From: Cytophagales bacterium
GTDB taxonomy: Bacteria > Bacteroidota > Bacteroidia > Cytophagales > Microscillaceae
Assembly (NCBI GenBank): GCA_004293905.1
Contig: RDZE01000031.1
Span: forward strand, 41,430-105,429
Reading direction: 5' to 3'
DNA length: 64,000 nucleotides
Below the pieces are notes generated by a model. It saw only the letters and a list, made by a program, of their open reading frames with translations, was not told the DNA's origin and did not search any database. Below are positions 1-9,265 of the stretch, piece after piece (position 1 is the first letter of the stretch; each line of letters starts with the position of its first letter). The translations under genes were made by a program, and so were the position numbers.

Positions 1-606
1 GGCGAAGTATTCAATGGCGCAGACGATGATGCCTCTGGTACTTCTTGCGTGCTCGAAATCGCTGAAGCCTTTATGCAAGCTGCCAAAGAAGGATACAGAC
101 CGCGCCGAAGTATTTTGTTTATGACTGTTTCAGGGGAAGAGTTAGGACTTTATGGCTCAGAATATTATACAGATATCAACCCCATTTTTCCCTTAGAAAA
201 CACCGTAGCCAATCTTAATATTGACATGGTAGGACGTTTAGGAGGCGATTATGAAACAAGCAATAATCCTAACTATATTTATCTGATAGGTTCTGATAAA
301 CTCTCTACTGACTTACATAATATCAGTGAAACTGCCAATAGTACCTATACACAACTCAAATTAGATTATAAATATAACTCTGATAGCGACCCCAACCGAT
401 TCTACAACCGTTCAGACCATTATAACTTTGCAGAGAAAAAAATCCCTATTATTTTCTATTTCAATGGTACGCACGTAGATTACCATGGAGCCAATGACAC
501 TGCCGACAAAATACACTACCCCAAAATGGAAAAAATTGCACATTTGGTATTCCACACCGCTTGGGAAATAGCCAACCGCGACCAAAGACCAGTGGTAAAT
601 AAGTAA
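1..606 (+). CDS. M28 family zinc aminopeptidase, 3' part of gene
   Basis: The frame is open from the first base, so this is the C-terminal part of a longer protein cut by the window edge. Visible M28 metal-site motifs are NGADDDASGTS near the start (bridging Asp), SGEELGLYGS (catalytic and metal Glu pair) and NIDMVGR (metal Asp). A late His lies in HGANDTADK. These fit a co-catalytic two-zinc exopeptidase; in Bacteroidota such enzymes are usually exported and trim peptides, but the signal region is not visible. The GTG at 49 falls inside the metal-binding motif region and is not a real start. The family call is firm; the substrate is unknown. Confidence 0.9.
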   Translation, partial: GEVFNGADDDASGTSCVLEIAEAFMQAAKEGYRPRRSILFMTVSGEELGLYGSEYYTDINPIFPLENTVANLNIDMVGRLGGDYETSNNPNYIYLIGSDKLSTDLHNISETANSTYTQLKLDYKYNSDSDPNRFYNRSDHYNFAEKKIPIIFYFNGTHVDYHGANDTADKIHYPKMEKIAHLVFHTAWEIANRDQRPVVNK

Positions 607-664
607 AGAAAATAAAAAAATAAAAACACTAATTTATTAACTATAACGCACAAAACAGTATCCT

Positions 665-1621
665 ATGGACAAAGACATTATCGAGATAGCTGGTATTAGC
701 ATAGCACGCGGAGAAGAAAAAGAAATCAACATTCCGATTACCAACCTCCCTACAAGAACCCCCATAGAAATACCAATGCTTGTCAGCAGAGGAGAGTCAG
801 AGGGTCCAAGTTTATTAGTAACAGCAGGTATGCACGGAGATGAAATCAATGGTATCGAAATTGTCAGAAGATTTATCCGCGATGGATATGCCAAGCCCAA
901 TATTGGTACTGTTTTGTGTATTCCTATTCTGAATGTGTATGGCTTTATCAATTTCTCGCGCGATGTAACCGAAGGAAAAGACATCAACCGCTCTTTTCCG
1001 GGCTCTAAAACAGGTTCATTAGCAAGCCGTGTAGCGCATGCTATAATGAAATATATTATCCCCGAAATTGATTTTGGCATTGACTTTCATACAGGCGGGG
1101 CTGCACGCTCCAACTACCCTCAAATCAGATGTGTCTATGATTTAGAAAAAAATTTAGAACTTGCCAATTATTTTGCTGCTCCCTTTACACTCAATTCCGA
1201 TTTTATAGCAGGCTCTTTTAGGCATGAAGCACACCTACAAGGAAAACCCATATTGGTTTTTGAAGGAGGAGAATCACTGCGTTTTGATGAAGATGTAATA
1301 CAAGAGGGCATCAATGGATTGCGTAGATTGATGGACAAATTTTCTATGAGTAATAATAGCCCGCAAGCAAGACACGTAACCCGAAAACTTACTACCTCTA
1401 CTTGGGTAAGGGCTGAAAGTGCAGGGTTATTTCATTTTTTTGCTAACAACGGCAGTAATGTAACCGAAGGACAAACCATTGGCATCATCACTGACCCTTT
1501 TGGCTTTGGCGATTTTGAGGTAGAGGTAAAAGCCAAAACTACAGGGCATATCATTTGTGTAAATAATGTTCCTGTAGTGCATCAAGGCGACCCCTTAGTA
1601 CATATCGGTGTAGAGGGTTAA
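665..1621 (+). CDS. Succinylglutamate desuccinylase/aspartoacylase family hydrolase
   Basis: A 318-residue zinc hydrolase of the AstE/AspA branch of the M14 carboxypeptidase fold, which cleaves N-acyl groups from amino acids. GMHGDEINGIE near residue 55 supplies the zinc His and Glu, DFHTGG near residue 140 supplies the third zinc ligand, and VFEGGE near residue 200 fits the catalytic Glu. The last 80 residues form a beta-rich, biotinyl-like tail (SAGLFHFF, TGHI, GDPLVHIG) common in bacterial members. The first ATG gives a full-length family member. Its stop overlaps the convergent GH3 gene by 4 bp. The acyl substrate cannot be told from sequence. Confidence 0.88.
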   Translation: MDKDIIEIAGISIARGEEKEINIPITNLPTRTPIEIPMLVSRGESEGPSLLVTAGMHGDEINGIEIVRRFIRDGYAKPNIGTVLCIPILNVYGFINFSRDVTEGKDINRSFPGSKTGSLASRVAHAIMKYIIPEIDFGIDFHTGGAARSNYPQIRCVYDLEKNLELANYFAAPFTLNSDFIAGSFRHEAHLQGKPILVFEGGESLRFDEDVIQEGINGLRRLMDKFSMSNNSPQARHVTRKLTTSTWVRAESAGLFHFFANNGSNVTEGQTIGIITDPFGFGDFEVEVKAKTTGHIICVNNVPVVHQGDPLVHIGVEG

Positions 1622-3126
1622 TCGCGGAGTTGCCACTGTTGCAGTGCATCTGCCATTGTGCGGTCATTGGAGAGGCGCGGCACTTTGTTCTGCCCTCCTA
1701 ATTTGCCCAAACTTTTCATATATTGTTGAAAAGCATCTGCTTGTAAAGGCGAAATGCGCAATGTTCTGATGATATTACCCGTAATCAAATCGTCATAATA
1801 ACTATTCAATTGGCACAAATGCCTATCTATATCGGTGGCAAATTGGTTCAAATCTTTTGGCAAACGCTCAAAAGCAATGAGCCATTCGTGGTAAGGCAAA
1901 CCTTCGGTAGGAGTTACTTGTGGTGCAACTGTAAACTCTGCTACTGAGGTTTCAGGGTGTTTTTCCATTGCCAAACGCAAGGCTTTTTCTACCTCTTCGC
2001 CAATCACATGCTCGCCAAATGCTGAAATAAAATGTTTCACTCTCCCTGTTACTAATACTTTATAAGGATTTTTGGACACAAACTTTACCGTATCGCCTAA
2101 AGAATAGCCCCAAAGCCCTGCATTGGAGTTGATGATGAGTGCGTAGTTTTTATTCAATTCTACTTCTTCTATTGATAAGCGCGTGGGGTTTTCATCAAAA
2201 AACGATTCTATGGGTACAAATTCATAGAAAATGCCACTGTTGAGCAAAAGCAACATAGCAGGGTCTTCTTGGAGGTCTTGGTAAGCAAAAAAGCCTTCAG
2301 AAGCGGGGAAAAGCTCTACAGAGGCTACTTTTTTGCCTATGCTATCAAAGAGTTTTTTTCTATAGGGTTCAAAATTGACACCACCATAAACGAAAAGAGA
2401 AAAATTAGGAAATACATCTTTGATGAGTTTCCCTGTTTTGGCTTGTATGCGGTCAAAATACATTTGTACCCAAGGCGGAATGCCAGAGATGAGCGACATA
2501 TCGGCGTGTAGGGTTTCTTCTATTACTTTGTCGAGTTTTGTTTCCCAATCTTCTATACAGTTGGTTTCATAAGAGGGTTTTTGGTTCGAGCGCAAATAAG
2601 CAGGTACGTGATGATTGACAATGCCTGATAGACGCCCCGTAAGAATTTTATTTTTGCCCGTTTCTGTCATAATGGGGCTTCCTGAAAGAAATATCAATTT
2701 GCGGTCTAAAAAGGTAGATTTCCCTGTTTCATAAACATAAGCCAATAGTGCATTGCGCGCCGAAAGGATATGATTAGGGATAGAATCGCGGGTGATAGGA
2801 ATATATTTAGTACCCGAAGTAGTGCCTGAAGTTTTGGCAAAATAGAGCGGTTGCCCTTCCCAAAGTACATTTTGTGTGCCTTCTTTGATGTGCTCTATGT
2901 AAGGTTTTAGGGCTTCATAATCGCGAATAGGAACACGCTTTCTAAAATCTTCGTAGGTATTGATACCGCCAAAATCGTGGTCTTTGCCAAACATCGTATT
3001 TTTGGCTTTTTGCACCAACATTTGAAGCGTTTTTTGCTGATAAGTGATAGGATTTTGCTTCCATTTTTCGTTCTGTTGGTGTATATAAGCCGCAAATGGC
3101 TTACTTAATATCGCTCTGATGCCCAT
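1618..3126 (-). CDS. GH3 auxin-responsive promoter family protein (acyl-adenylating enzyme)
   Basis: This 502-residue protein matches bacterial GH3-family enzymes, relatives of the plant acyl-acid amido synthetases that adenylate a carboxylate and pass it to an amine. The phosphate-binding stretch FAKTSGTTSGTKYIP near residue 92 is the clearest signature. The later VELFPASEGFFAYQ and VTGRVKHFISAFGEHV fit the adenylate-binding core and hinge. It overlaps the GNAT gene upstream by 26 bp and lies last in a reverse-strand run that may also include the unknown gene at 3664. The length fits the family. The physiological substrate in bacteria is generally unknown, so no reaction is assigned. Confidence 0.88.
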   Translation of the reverse strand: MGIRAILSKPFAAYIHQQNEKWKQNPITYQQKTLQMLVQKAKNTMFGKDHDFGGINTYEDFRKRVPIRDYEALKPYIEHIKEGTQNVLWEGQPLYFAKTSGTTSGTKYIPITRDSIPNHILSARNALLAYVYETGKSTFLDRKLIFLSGSPIMTETGKNKILTGRLSGIVNHHVPAYLRSNQKPSYETNCIEDWETKLDKVIEETLHADMSLISGIPPWVQMYFDRIQAKTGKLIKDVFPNFSLFVYGGVNFEPYRKKLFDSIGKKVASVELFPASEGFFAYQDLQEDPAMLLLLNSGIFYEFVPIESFFDENPTRLSIEEVELNKNYALIINSNAGLWGYSLGDTVKFVSKNPYKVLVTGRVKHFISAFGEHVIGEEVEKALRLAMEKHPETSVAEFTVAPQVTPTEGLPYHEWLIAFERLPKDLNQFATDIDRHLCQLNSYYDDLITGNIIRTLRISPLQADAFQQYMKSLGKLGGQNKVPRLSNDRTMADALQQWQLRD

Positions 3127-3664
3127 AATGAAAAAGGTAAATTGAACTGTATGATAAATGCAAAAGTAGGAATAATTTTGAATCTATTGATTTGAAAAAT
3201 AGTTTTTTTTCAAAGATGGCTTCTTTTTGATAGCCATTTTTCTCTAACACACGCATAGAGGCTGGATTGTACTCGAAAATGCCTGCATAAATTCTGACCA
3301 AACCTAAATGTGAAAAACCATACTCGGTGATGATTTTCACGGCTACCGTAGCAATGCCTCTGCCCCAAAAGGGTTCGCCGAGCCAATAGCCTATTTCAGC
3401 ACTTTTTGCGTAGATGTCTGTTTGTTTTACCAAGCCAATCACTCCGCATAGTTTGTCCATGTGGCAAATAGCAAATGTCATAGGTATAGATTCTTGTTGA
3501 GTAAATGTTATAAACTCAATTGCATCTTTTTCAGTATAGGGGTGAGGGATAAAATCGCGGACATTGTCCCATACTTTTTTATTGTTAATAAGCGGAGCTA
3601 AGTTTTCAGCATCTCCCGCGCGAAGTCTTCTAAGCGTAATAGGCGATTGGGCAAGTGATAACAT
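3101..3664 (-). CDS. GNAT family N-acetyltransferase (RimJ/RimL-like)
   Basis: A 187-residue GNAT protein that would transfer acetyl from acetyl-CoA to an amine. The opening ITLRRLRAGDAENL and the acceptor-side IGYWLGEPFWGRGIAT with VLEKNGYQKE are typical of RimJ/RimL-like members; GEPFWGRGIAT is the acetyl-CoA pyrophosphate loop. The last 20 residues overlap the start of the GH3 gene in another frame and are not conserved-looking. The start ATG overlaps the upstream gene's stop (TAATG), which indicates translational coupling. The substrate could be a ribosomal protein N-terminus, an antibiotic or a metabolite. Confidence 0.88.
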   Translation of the reverse strand: MLSLAQSPITLRRLRAGDAENLAPLINNKKVWDNVRDFIPHPYTEKDAIEFITFTQQESIPMTFAICHMDKLCGVIGLVKQTDIYAKSAEIGYWLGEPFWGRGIATVAVKIITEYGFSHLGLVRIYAGIFEYNPASMRVLEKNGYQKEAIFEKKLFFKSIDSKLFLLLHLSYSSIYLFHYGHQSDIK

Positions 3665-4107
3665 TAGGCTTCAGGCATGAGCTTAATTTTAAATATTTTG
3701 AATCGGCTTTTTTCTTTTTCGTAGTAAAATTTATTGAGCACATCGAAAATATCGCTCCCTCTGAACCAAGAAGTTTGCACGCCGCCCCCTTGTTTTACGT
3801 CTAACCACTCAATTGCATAGCTTTCTTGGTGTTTTTTATACTCTAAAATATAGGTTATCATTGCCTGCAAAATACTTGTTTTAGTTTCACCTTTGGTAGA
3901 GTGAAACAAAAATTTTTGGTTGTGCTCTTTATTAATCGTTATCAAATCTAATTTGATGGTTGGGTAAGCGTTTTCATCGGCTTGTGGCACTAAGTTGTAG
4001 TCGAAATAGATTTGTGTATCATTGAGCATTTCCCTGATTTGATTTTCTAACTCTATTTCTTTAAGCAATACTTCGGCAGGTTGCTGAATTGCATTGGGTC
4101 TGTCCAT
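3664..4107 (-). CDS. Conserved hypothetical protein, first gene of GNAT-GH3 run
   Basis: A 147-residue soluble protein with no signal peptide or membrane segment and no motif I recognise. It has a charged N-terminal helix (LLKEIELENQIREML), a mixed alpha/beta middle and a basic C-terminus (EKEKSRFKIFKIKLMPEA). Its stop overlaps the GNAT start by one base, so the two are likely translated from one message. Ten bases separate its start from the lgt stop upstream, so lgt may belong to the same transcript. No function is assigned; the tight coupling suggests a role with the acetyltransferase. Confidence 0.7.
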   Translation of the reverse strand: MDRPNAIQQPAEVLLKEIELENQIREMLNDTQIYFDYNLVPQADENAYPTIKLDLITINKEHNQKFLFHSTKGETKTSILQAMITYILEYKKHQESYAIEWLDVKQGGGVQTSWFRGSDIFDVLNKFYYEKEKSRFKIFKIKLMPEA

Positions 4108-4117
4108 ATTTTTGGTT

Positions 4118-5299
4118 TTAACTTTTTTGGGTGTTTTTTTCTTTATTTTTTTGCGACAAATACAATATATATAGCCCTAACAATATGGCAGGTATACTCA
4201 ATATTTGTCCCATATTGAAGGGTAATTTTGACTCAAAATCTACTTGATTTACTTTGAAAAATTCGTCTATAAAACGAAGAGTGAATAGTATAATCAAAAA
4301 CAAGCCAAGCAATAGTCCTTCGGGTGTTTTTTCGCGTTTTCGGTTGTAGAGCCAAAGGAGAAACGCACAAAGCAAGAGGCAATAAATGGCTTCGTAGAGT
4401 TGTGCGGGGTGGCAGGGGATACCATAAAGTTCTGCTTCTATTACATTGAAATTTCCTTCTGTATAAGCCTTGCTTTTTATTAGTTTGTCTAATGAGGAGT
4501 AGTGATTTTCTATCTCTTCGAAATACTCGCTATGGGCAAATAGTCCATTCAACCTATTCTCAGTATATTGTTGTAGTGTATCAATTTTTGAATTTACACC
4601 GCCTTTGAAGTAAAATTTTATTTTCATAGGTATATAAGTAACTCCTTTTTCAATGGTTGGCTCTGTATCGAGAACGGTCTTAGAGGTATGTAAAAAATCT
4701 TTGATATTACTAAAATTTTGGTCTATAGCATTAGCAAAAATGACAGCAGTAGGGGCATTACTTGGTTTTCCTACGATTTCAGAATTGACAAAATTACCGA
4801 AGCGAATCAGTGCGCCCCCTAAGGCTACCGCAATCACAATTCTATCAGTAACCCATAAAAAACTTTGCCCAGGTCGTGCTATTTTTTTAATATTGATACT
4901 GTATTTGGAAAAAGAAATCAATATTTGATAATTAGAATATATATAAAGTGCTATCAAAATGGCTATAGCCGCGCCATGACTGGCTAAACCACCTTCCCAA
5001 ACATAAAAAATTCTGTGCCAATTTGCTGCATTGAAAAATGTGTCAGGTTCATAAAACAATACGTGCCCCAATCTGGCTCCAATGACCGTAGAGATAATCA
5101 TGTGCAGTAGTAAAGTATCGAGGTCTCTTTCGGGCTTTTTTTCTACCTTAAAAATCCAAGCCAAGATATATTGCCCAATGAAAAATCCCAATGCAAATAA
5201 AAACCCATACCAACGTGGATGCAGGCGGTCTCCTGAAAGATAAGTAATGAATGAAATTTCAGGATTTGCATCCCATATTATGTAGGTCAAGAAGTCCAT
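4118..5299 (-). CDS. lgt: Prolipoprotein diacylglyceryl transferase
   Basis: Lgt moves diacylglycerol from phosphatidylglycerol to the lipobox Cys of prolipoproteins in the inner membrane. Several hydrophobic segments are visible, with GGLASHGAAIAI (the essential His region), the Lgt signature around IRFGNFVNSEIVG and the late PCHPAQLYEA. At 393 residues it is about 100 longer than the usual 270-290. The extra part is a soluble insert between roughly residues 170 and 285, after the signature and before PCHPAQLYEA; long Lgt forms are known in Bacteroidota. Lipoproteins such as those at 26907 and 39382 would be substrates. Confidence 0.95.
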   Translation of the reverse strand: MDFLTYIIWDANPEISFITYLSGDRLHPRWYGFLFALGFFIGQYILAWIFKVEKKPERDLDTLLLHMIISTVIGARLGHVLFYEPDTFFNAANWHRIFYVWEGGLASHGAAIAILIALYIYSNYQILISFSKYSINIKKIARPGQSFLWVTDRIVIAVALGGALIRFGNFVNSEIVGKPSNAPTAVIFANAIDQNFSNIKDFLHTSKTVLDTEPTIEKGVTYIPMKIKFYFKGGVNSKIDTLQQYTENRLNGLFAHSEYFEEIENHYSSLDKLIKSKAYTEGNFNVIEAELYGIPCHPAQLYEAIYCLLLCAFLLWLYNRKREKTPEGLLLGLFLIILFTLRFIDEFFKVNQVDFESKLPFNMGQILSIPAILLGLYILYLSQKNKEKNTQKS

Positions 5300-5335
5300 T
5301 TTTGATAATGATAAAAAGATGTTATATAGAGTATT

Positions 5336-6115
5336 TTATTTTTTGAAAATTCGATAGCCTGTCCAAGAGCGCGTTTTAGTACTATAGGTAAATACATAAC
5401 CATTTGCATACGAAAACCAAAATCCTTCGTTGGTCGCAATATTAGAGGGCAAGTTTACTACGGCTGTGTGCTTTCCTGAATCATTGAAGAACAATACTTG
5501 TCTTTTCTCATAATCCAGCACTCCATATTCATAGTTGGTTTTACCTGTAGCAATGACTGTAGTATAGTTAATGCTTTCTAACTCTTCGCGATTGAGATCA
5601 AGTGTTATTTCCCGATTAAGAACATAAGTGTCTGAATTATAGCACATTAGGATATTACCATACAACAATACTAATTCATTTTTTTTAGAGTCATAACCCG
5701 CCACTGACTGTGAATTTTTTTGGTCAATGCTTCCATTTCTTCTACCAGTACTTTTGTCAGGAAAGCCTTTCTCATCTAAGGAGATAGTATAAACACCGCC
5801 GCCATAACCATTGTAATTAAGGCTATTGTTATTGGCATTGTACCACATTCCTCTGCTATCATAATAGGCTTCTGATTGGTATATAGCATTGCCTTTGCTA
5901 TCAAATGTTTCCATAGGGAAAGCAGCATTGCCCGCAATGACAGCATAGTACAGTTTGTTTTTAGAATTATAACAAACCGCCGAACCATTTGTGCCTCCTG
6001 AATTCTTAAAGCGAAGTTCTAATGAGGCATTAGGATTGCTAATAGGGGCTTTTTGAGCCAATAAAGAATGTAACAACCCAAAAGAGAAGAGTAATAATAA
6101 TAGGCTATTTTTCAT
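5336..6115 (-). CDS. Secreted protein of unknown function, propeller-like
   Basis: A 259-residue protein with a clear signal peptide (MKNSLLLLLFSFGLLHSLLAQ) and cleavage before KAPIS. The mature part has repeating short beta motifs with Asp/Gly/Asn turns, such as YNSKNKLYYAVIAGN, YDSKKNELVLLYGN and YSTKTRSWTGY, which suggests a beta-propeller or similar fold. No catalytic motif is apparent. It lies 36 bp upstream of lgt on the same strand and could be co-transcribed. It resembles the small secreted proteins common in Bacteroidota; function unknown. Confidence 0.72.
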   Translation of the reverse strand: MKNSLLLLLFSFGLLHSLLAQKAPISNPNASLELRFKNSGGTNGSAVCYNSKNKLYYAVIAGNAAFPMETFDSKGNAIYQSEAYYDSRGMWYNANNNSLNYNGYGGGVYTISLDEKGFPDKSTGRRNGSIDQKNSQSVAGYDSKKNELVLLYGNILMCYNSDTYVLNREITLDLNREELESINYTTVIATGKTNYEYGVLDYEKRQVLFFNDSGKHTAVVNLPSNIATNEGFWFSYANGYVFTYSTKTRSWTGYRIFKK

Positions 6116-6212
6116 AGATTAAAACTTTTTTCAAAATTACAAAAACTAATCTTGCATAAAAAAAATAGACCGTATTTTTTTTTATGCCCAAAAAAACTCA
6201 TAATTTCGTGCC

Positions 6213-7190
6213 ATGATTCAGGCTGACCCTTGCGATATTTCGGTTGTAATTCCACTCTATAATGAAGAAGAATCTTTAGAAGAGCTTTGTCAGTGGATAG
6301 TGCGCGTAATGCAAACCGAGCAATTAAGTTACGAAATTATTTTGGTAGATGACGGCAGTCGCGACCGTTCTTGGGAAGTAGTTAAGAAAATAACACAAGA
6401 ATATCCTACCATTCAGGGCATTCGATTTAGTCGCAATTATGGCAAATCGGCAGCTCTTAACATTGGTTTCAAAGCCACTAAAGGCAAGGTAGTGATTACG
6501 ATGGATGCCGACCTGCAAGATGTTCCCGATGAAATACCCGAACTGTATCATTTGATAGCCAATGAAGGGTATGATTTGGTATCGGGTTGGAAACAAAACC
6601 GCAAAGACCCGCTCATGAAAACCATTCCCACAAAACTTTTTAATGCCGTAACGCGTTGGTTTTCAGGCATAAAGCTCCACGATTTCAACTGTGGTTTGAA
6701 AGCCTACAAAGGTGTTGTGGTTCGGAATATAGAAGTATATGGGGAAATGCACCGCTACATACCTGTCATTGCGAAATGGGCGGGCTTTGCACGCATTACT
6801 GAAAAAAAAGTAAAACACCAAGCGCGCAAATATGGCACTACCAAGTTTGGTTTAGAACGTTTTTTAAATGGATTTTTAGACCTCCTCTCTATTACTTTTG
6901 TGAGTCGCTTCCGCAAAAAACCGATGCACTTTTTCGGTACGATGGGGCTACTTTCTTTCTTGATAGGTCTATTAATGGTAGGCTGGCTCATTATAGACCA
7001 ACTATTCAATATAATGCCCTCTGAAAATAAAAGCCTTGTTACGCAACGCCCCGCATTTTACTTGTCATTAGTAGCCATTATAGTAGGCGTACAACTTTTC
7101 TTAGCAGGTTTTTTAGCGGAGTTACTTGCCACACAATCACATAAAAGCAATGATTATGTCATTGCAGAAACGATTAATCAAGGCAGTTAA
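6213..7190 (+). CDS. Family 2 glycosyltransferase, GtrB/DPM1-like polyprenyl-phosphate sugar transferase
   Basis: A 325-residue GT-A enzyme with VVIPLYNEEESLEEL at the start, the nucleotide-binding DDGSRDRS and the metal-binding MDADLQDVPDEIPEL. Two transmembrane helices follow near residues 240-265 and 285-310. This GtrB/ArnC-like layout is used to load a sugar onto undecaprenyl phosphate at the inner membrane for envelope glycans. A possible -7-like element, TAATTTCG, sits only 5 bases before the ATG, so the transcript could be nearly leaderless (weak inference). The sugar is unknown and there are no glycan-cluster neighbours. Confidence 0.9.
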   Translation: MIQADPCDISVVIPLYNEEESLEELCQWIVRVMQTEQLSYEIILVDDGSRDRSWEVVKKITQEYPTIQGIRFSRNYGKSAALNIGFKATKGKVVITMDADLQDVPDEIPELYHLIANEGYDLVSGWKQNRKDPLMKTIPTKLFNAVTRWFSGIKLHDFNCGLKAYKGVVVRNIEVYGEMHRYIPVIAKWAGFARITEKKVKHQARKYGTTKFGLERFLNGFLDLLSITFVSRFRKKPMHFFGTMGLLSFLIGLLMVGWLIIDQLFNIMPSENKSLVTQRPAFYLSLVAIIVGVQLFLAGFLAELLATQSHKSNDYVIAETINQGS

Positions 7191-7278
7191 AAATAATTTT
7201 ATTGCAATCATAGGGTATTAATAATAATTTTTTGTTTATTTTGCACTTAGTTCCATCAAATGCACTGCACAAAAATAA

Positions 7279-8787
7279 ATGTTAGTAGACATATTTATCA
7301 CCCTCTTTTTGGTTTTTCTTAATGGTTTTTTTGTAGCCGCCGAATTTGCCATAGTCAAAGTTCGCACCTCAGAATTAGACCTTAAAAGTAATAAACAACG
7401 TGGCACCAATACCGCAAAACACATCACCCAAAATTTAGATGCCTATTTAGCTGCCACCCAATTAGGTATCACCATTGCTAGTATCGGTTTAGGTCTTTTC
7501 AGCGAATCGGTTTTCGAACAGATGATAATGAATATTTTTAGCCTCCTAAATCTTAACATAGAAAAAGAGTTTGCCCACCAATTGGCATTTCCCACTGCTT
7601 ACTTTTTTATTACCTTTGTGCACGTAGTTTTTGGCGAGCTTGCCCCCAAGTCCATAGCCATTCGCTACCCACTGCCTACTACCATGTTCGTAGCCCTCCC
7701 ACTCTATTTTTTCTCCTATCTATTCACCCCATTTATTTGGTTTTTTAATGGTTGCGCTGGACTATTGCTCAAACTGTTAGGCATTAGCCCCATTTCTGAA
7801 CATCAGGGGCACTCCGAAGAAGAAATCAGACTTTTGGTAAAAGAACTTGCACAACGACAAAGAGATGAAAACGAAGAAGACATTGCCCCTATACTTAAAA
7901 ATGGAAAAGCAGAGCCTCAACTCACCATTCAAAAATATGAGCTATTAGAAAAAGTATTCGAATTTGACGATAAGTTGGTCAGCGAAGTGATGGTGCCACG
8001 CACGCGAATGTTTGCTCTTGATGCTGAAACAGACGTGGAAGAAGCACTCATCGAAATCTCCAAAGAAGCCTACTCAAGAGTACCTATTTATCATAATACA
8101 AACGATAATATCATCGGAATTTTACATACCAAAGAACTCTACAAATTTTTTACCCGCCCCGAATCTCTGCCTCAACAAAAGCAACCAGATGATAAAAAAA
8201 CGAAGAATAACAGTGCAGAAACCAATACCTCAATAATGGCAAATATGCCCGAAAAATCAATAGGCAAAGAATGGGGGGCAATGCTACGCGAAGTATATGA
8301 AGTCCCTTTCACTACTCGTGCGGGCGATTTATTGCATCACTTTCAAAAGGAAAGGCAACAAATGGCAATTATCAAAGATGAATTTGGTGGTGTATCAGGG
8401 CTTATTACAATGGAAGACATCGTGGAAGAACTCTTAGGCGAAATCTATGACGAATACGATGAAAAAACAGAAGGCAATGAAATGGTCATCAATGTAGAAA
8501 CTGCCAAAGATTATATTGTCAATGCACAAATTCCTTTGAACGACCTAAACGACATACTCCCCGTACCTATCCCCGAAGACAAATACTACACAACACTTTC
8601 TGGCTATATCTTACACCTCACAGGCAATGTACCTAAAGCTGCCGAAGAAATTCTGACAGAACATTATACTTTCAAAATTGTGCGCCGTTCTAATTCACTC
8701 ATCAAAGTAGTAGAAATAAGACACAACGACCACAAAAACGAGGAAGACAATAACCCCGAAAAAGATAAAAGAAACCATAAAAAATGA
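7279..8787 (+). CDS. CNNM/CorC-type membrane protein with CBS pair
   Basis: A 502-residue protein in three parts. There is an N-terminal DUF21/CNNM membrane domain (about 1-170, with LFLVFLNGFFVAAEFAIVK), a pair of CBS domains (about 225-400, with VMVPRTRMFALD) and a C-terminal CorC_HlyC domain (about 405-480). A low-complexity Lys/Asn/Thr insert (about 290-325) separates the two CBS motifs. The family is linked to Mg or Co transport across the inner membrane; hemolysin is only a historic label. The stop overlaps the EVE gene start by 4 bp (ATGA). Confidence 0.92.
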   Translation: MLVDIFITLFLVFLNGFFVAAEFAIVKVRTSELDLKSNKQRGTNTAKHITQNLDAYLAATQLGITIASIGLGLFSESVFEQMIMNIFSLLNLNIEKEFAHQLAFPTAYFFITFVHVVFGELAPKSIAIRYPLPTTMFVALPLYFFSYLFTPFIWFFNGCAGLLLKLLGISPISEHQGHSEEEIRLLVKELAQRQRDENEEDIAPILKNGKAEPQLTIQKYELLEKVFEFDDKLVSEVMVPRTRMFALDAETDVEEALIEISKEAYSRVPIYHNTNDNIIGILHTKELYKFFTRPESLPQQKQPDDKKTKNNSAETNTSIMANMPEKSIGKEWGAMLREVYEVPFTTRAGDLLHHFQKERQQMAIIKDEFGGVSGLITMEDIVEELLGEIYDEYDEKTEGNEMVINVETAKDYIVNAQIPLNDLNDILPVPIPEDKYYTTLSGYILHLTGNVPKAAEEILTEHYTFKIVRRSNSLIKVVEIRHNDHKNEEDNNPEKDKRNHKK

Positions 8788-9194
8788 ACTATTGGTTAGT
8801 AAAATCTGAGCCTTTTAAATACAGTTGGCAAACCTTCGAGAAAGATGGCAAAACCTTTTGGGACGGTGTACGCAATTTTCAAGCACGCAACAATTTAAAA
8901 GCTATGAAAGAAGGCGACTTAGTACTCTTCTACCATAGCAACGAAGGCAAGGAAATAGTCGGAATCGCCAAAGTAATCCAAGAATTTTACCAAGACCCCA
9001 CCACTAACGACACGCAATGGGTAGTGGTAGATTTGGCACCCGTACAAAAACTCAAAAAAACAATCACTTTAGCACAAATCAAGGAAGACGAAAGACTCCA
9101 AAACATAGGCTTGCTTCGCCAACCTCGCCTTTCAGTAATGGCACTACTCAAAGAAGAATTTGACCTAATCATCGCACTCGCCAATACCGAATAA
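8784..9194 (+). CDS. EVE domain-containing protein
   Basis: A single-domain 136-residue EVE protein. The diagnostic opening YWLVKSEPFKYSW, the WDGVRNFQARNNLK segment and GDLVLFYHSNEGKEIVG are all present. EVE belongs to the PUA-like fold and is thought to read modified bases in DNA or RNA; the standalone protein is widespread in bacteria. Translation is coupled to the CNNM gene by a 4-bp overlap, although no functional link between them is known. It is followed after 71 bp by gltX, which has its own promoter. Confidence 0.93.
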   Translation: MNYWLVKSEPFKYSWQTFEKDGKTFWDGVRNFQARNNLKAMKEGDLVLFYHSNEGKEIVGIAKVIQEFYQDPTTNDTQWVVVDLAPVQKLKKTITLAQIKEDERLQNIGLLRQPRLSVMALLKEEFDLIIALANTE

Positions 9195-9232
9195 AAAACT
9201 AATTACAAAACCTCTCTTTCAACAAAAAAACG

Positions 9233-9240
9233 TATCTTTG
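9233..9240 (+). promoter_or_regulatory. Bacteroidota -7 promoter element upstream of gltX
   Basis: TATCTTTG matches the TAnnTTTG -7 consensus of the Bacteroidota primary sigma factor and lies 25 bp before the gltX ATG. A matching -33 TTTG is not evident at the usual spacing. Confidence 0.6.
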
Positions 9241-9265
9241 CAAAATAAATCACCAAAGATAAACA

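Noticed and set aside
7279..8787. Hemolysin toxin
   Set aside because: The domains are CNNM, CBS and CorC_HlyC, fitting ion transport; the toxin label is historic.
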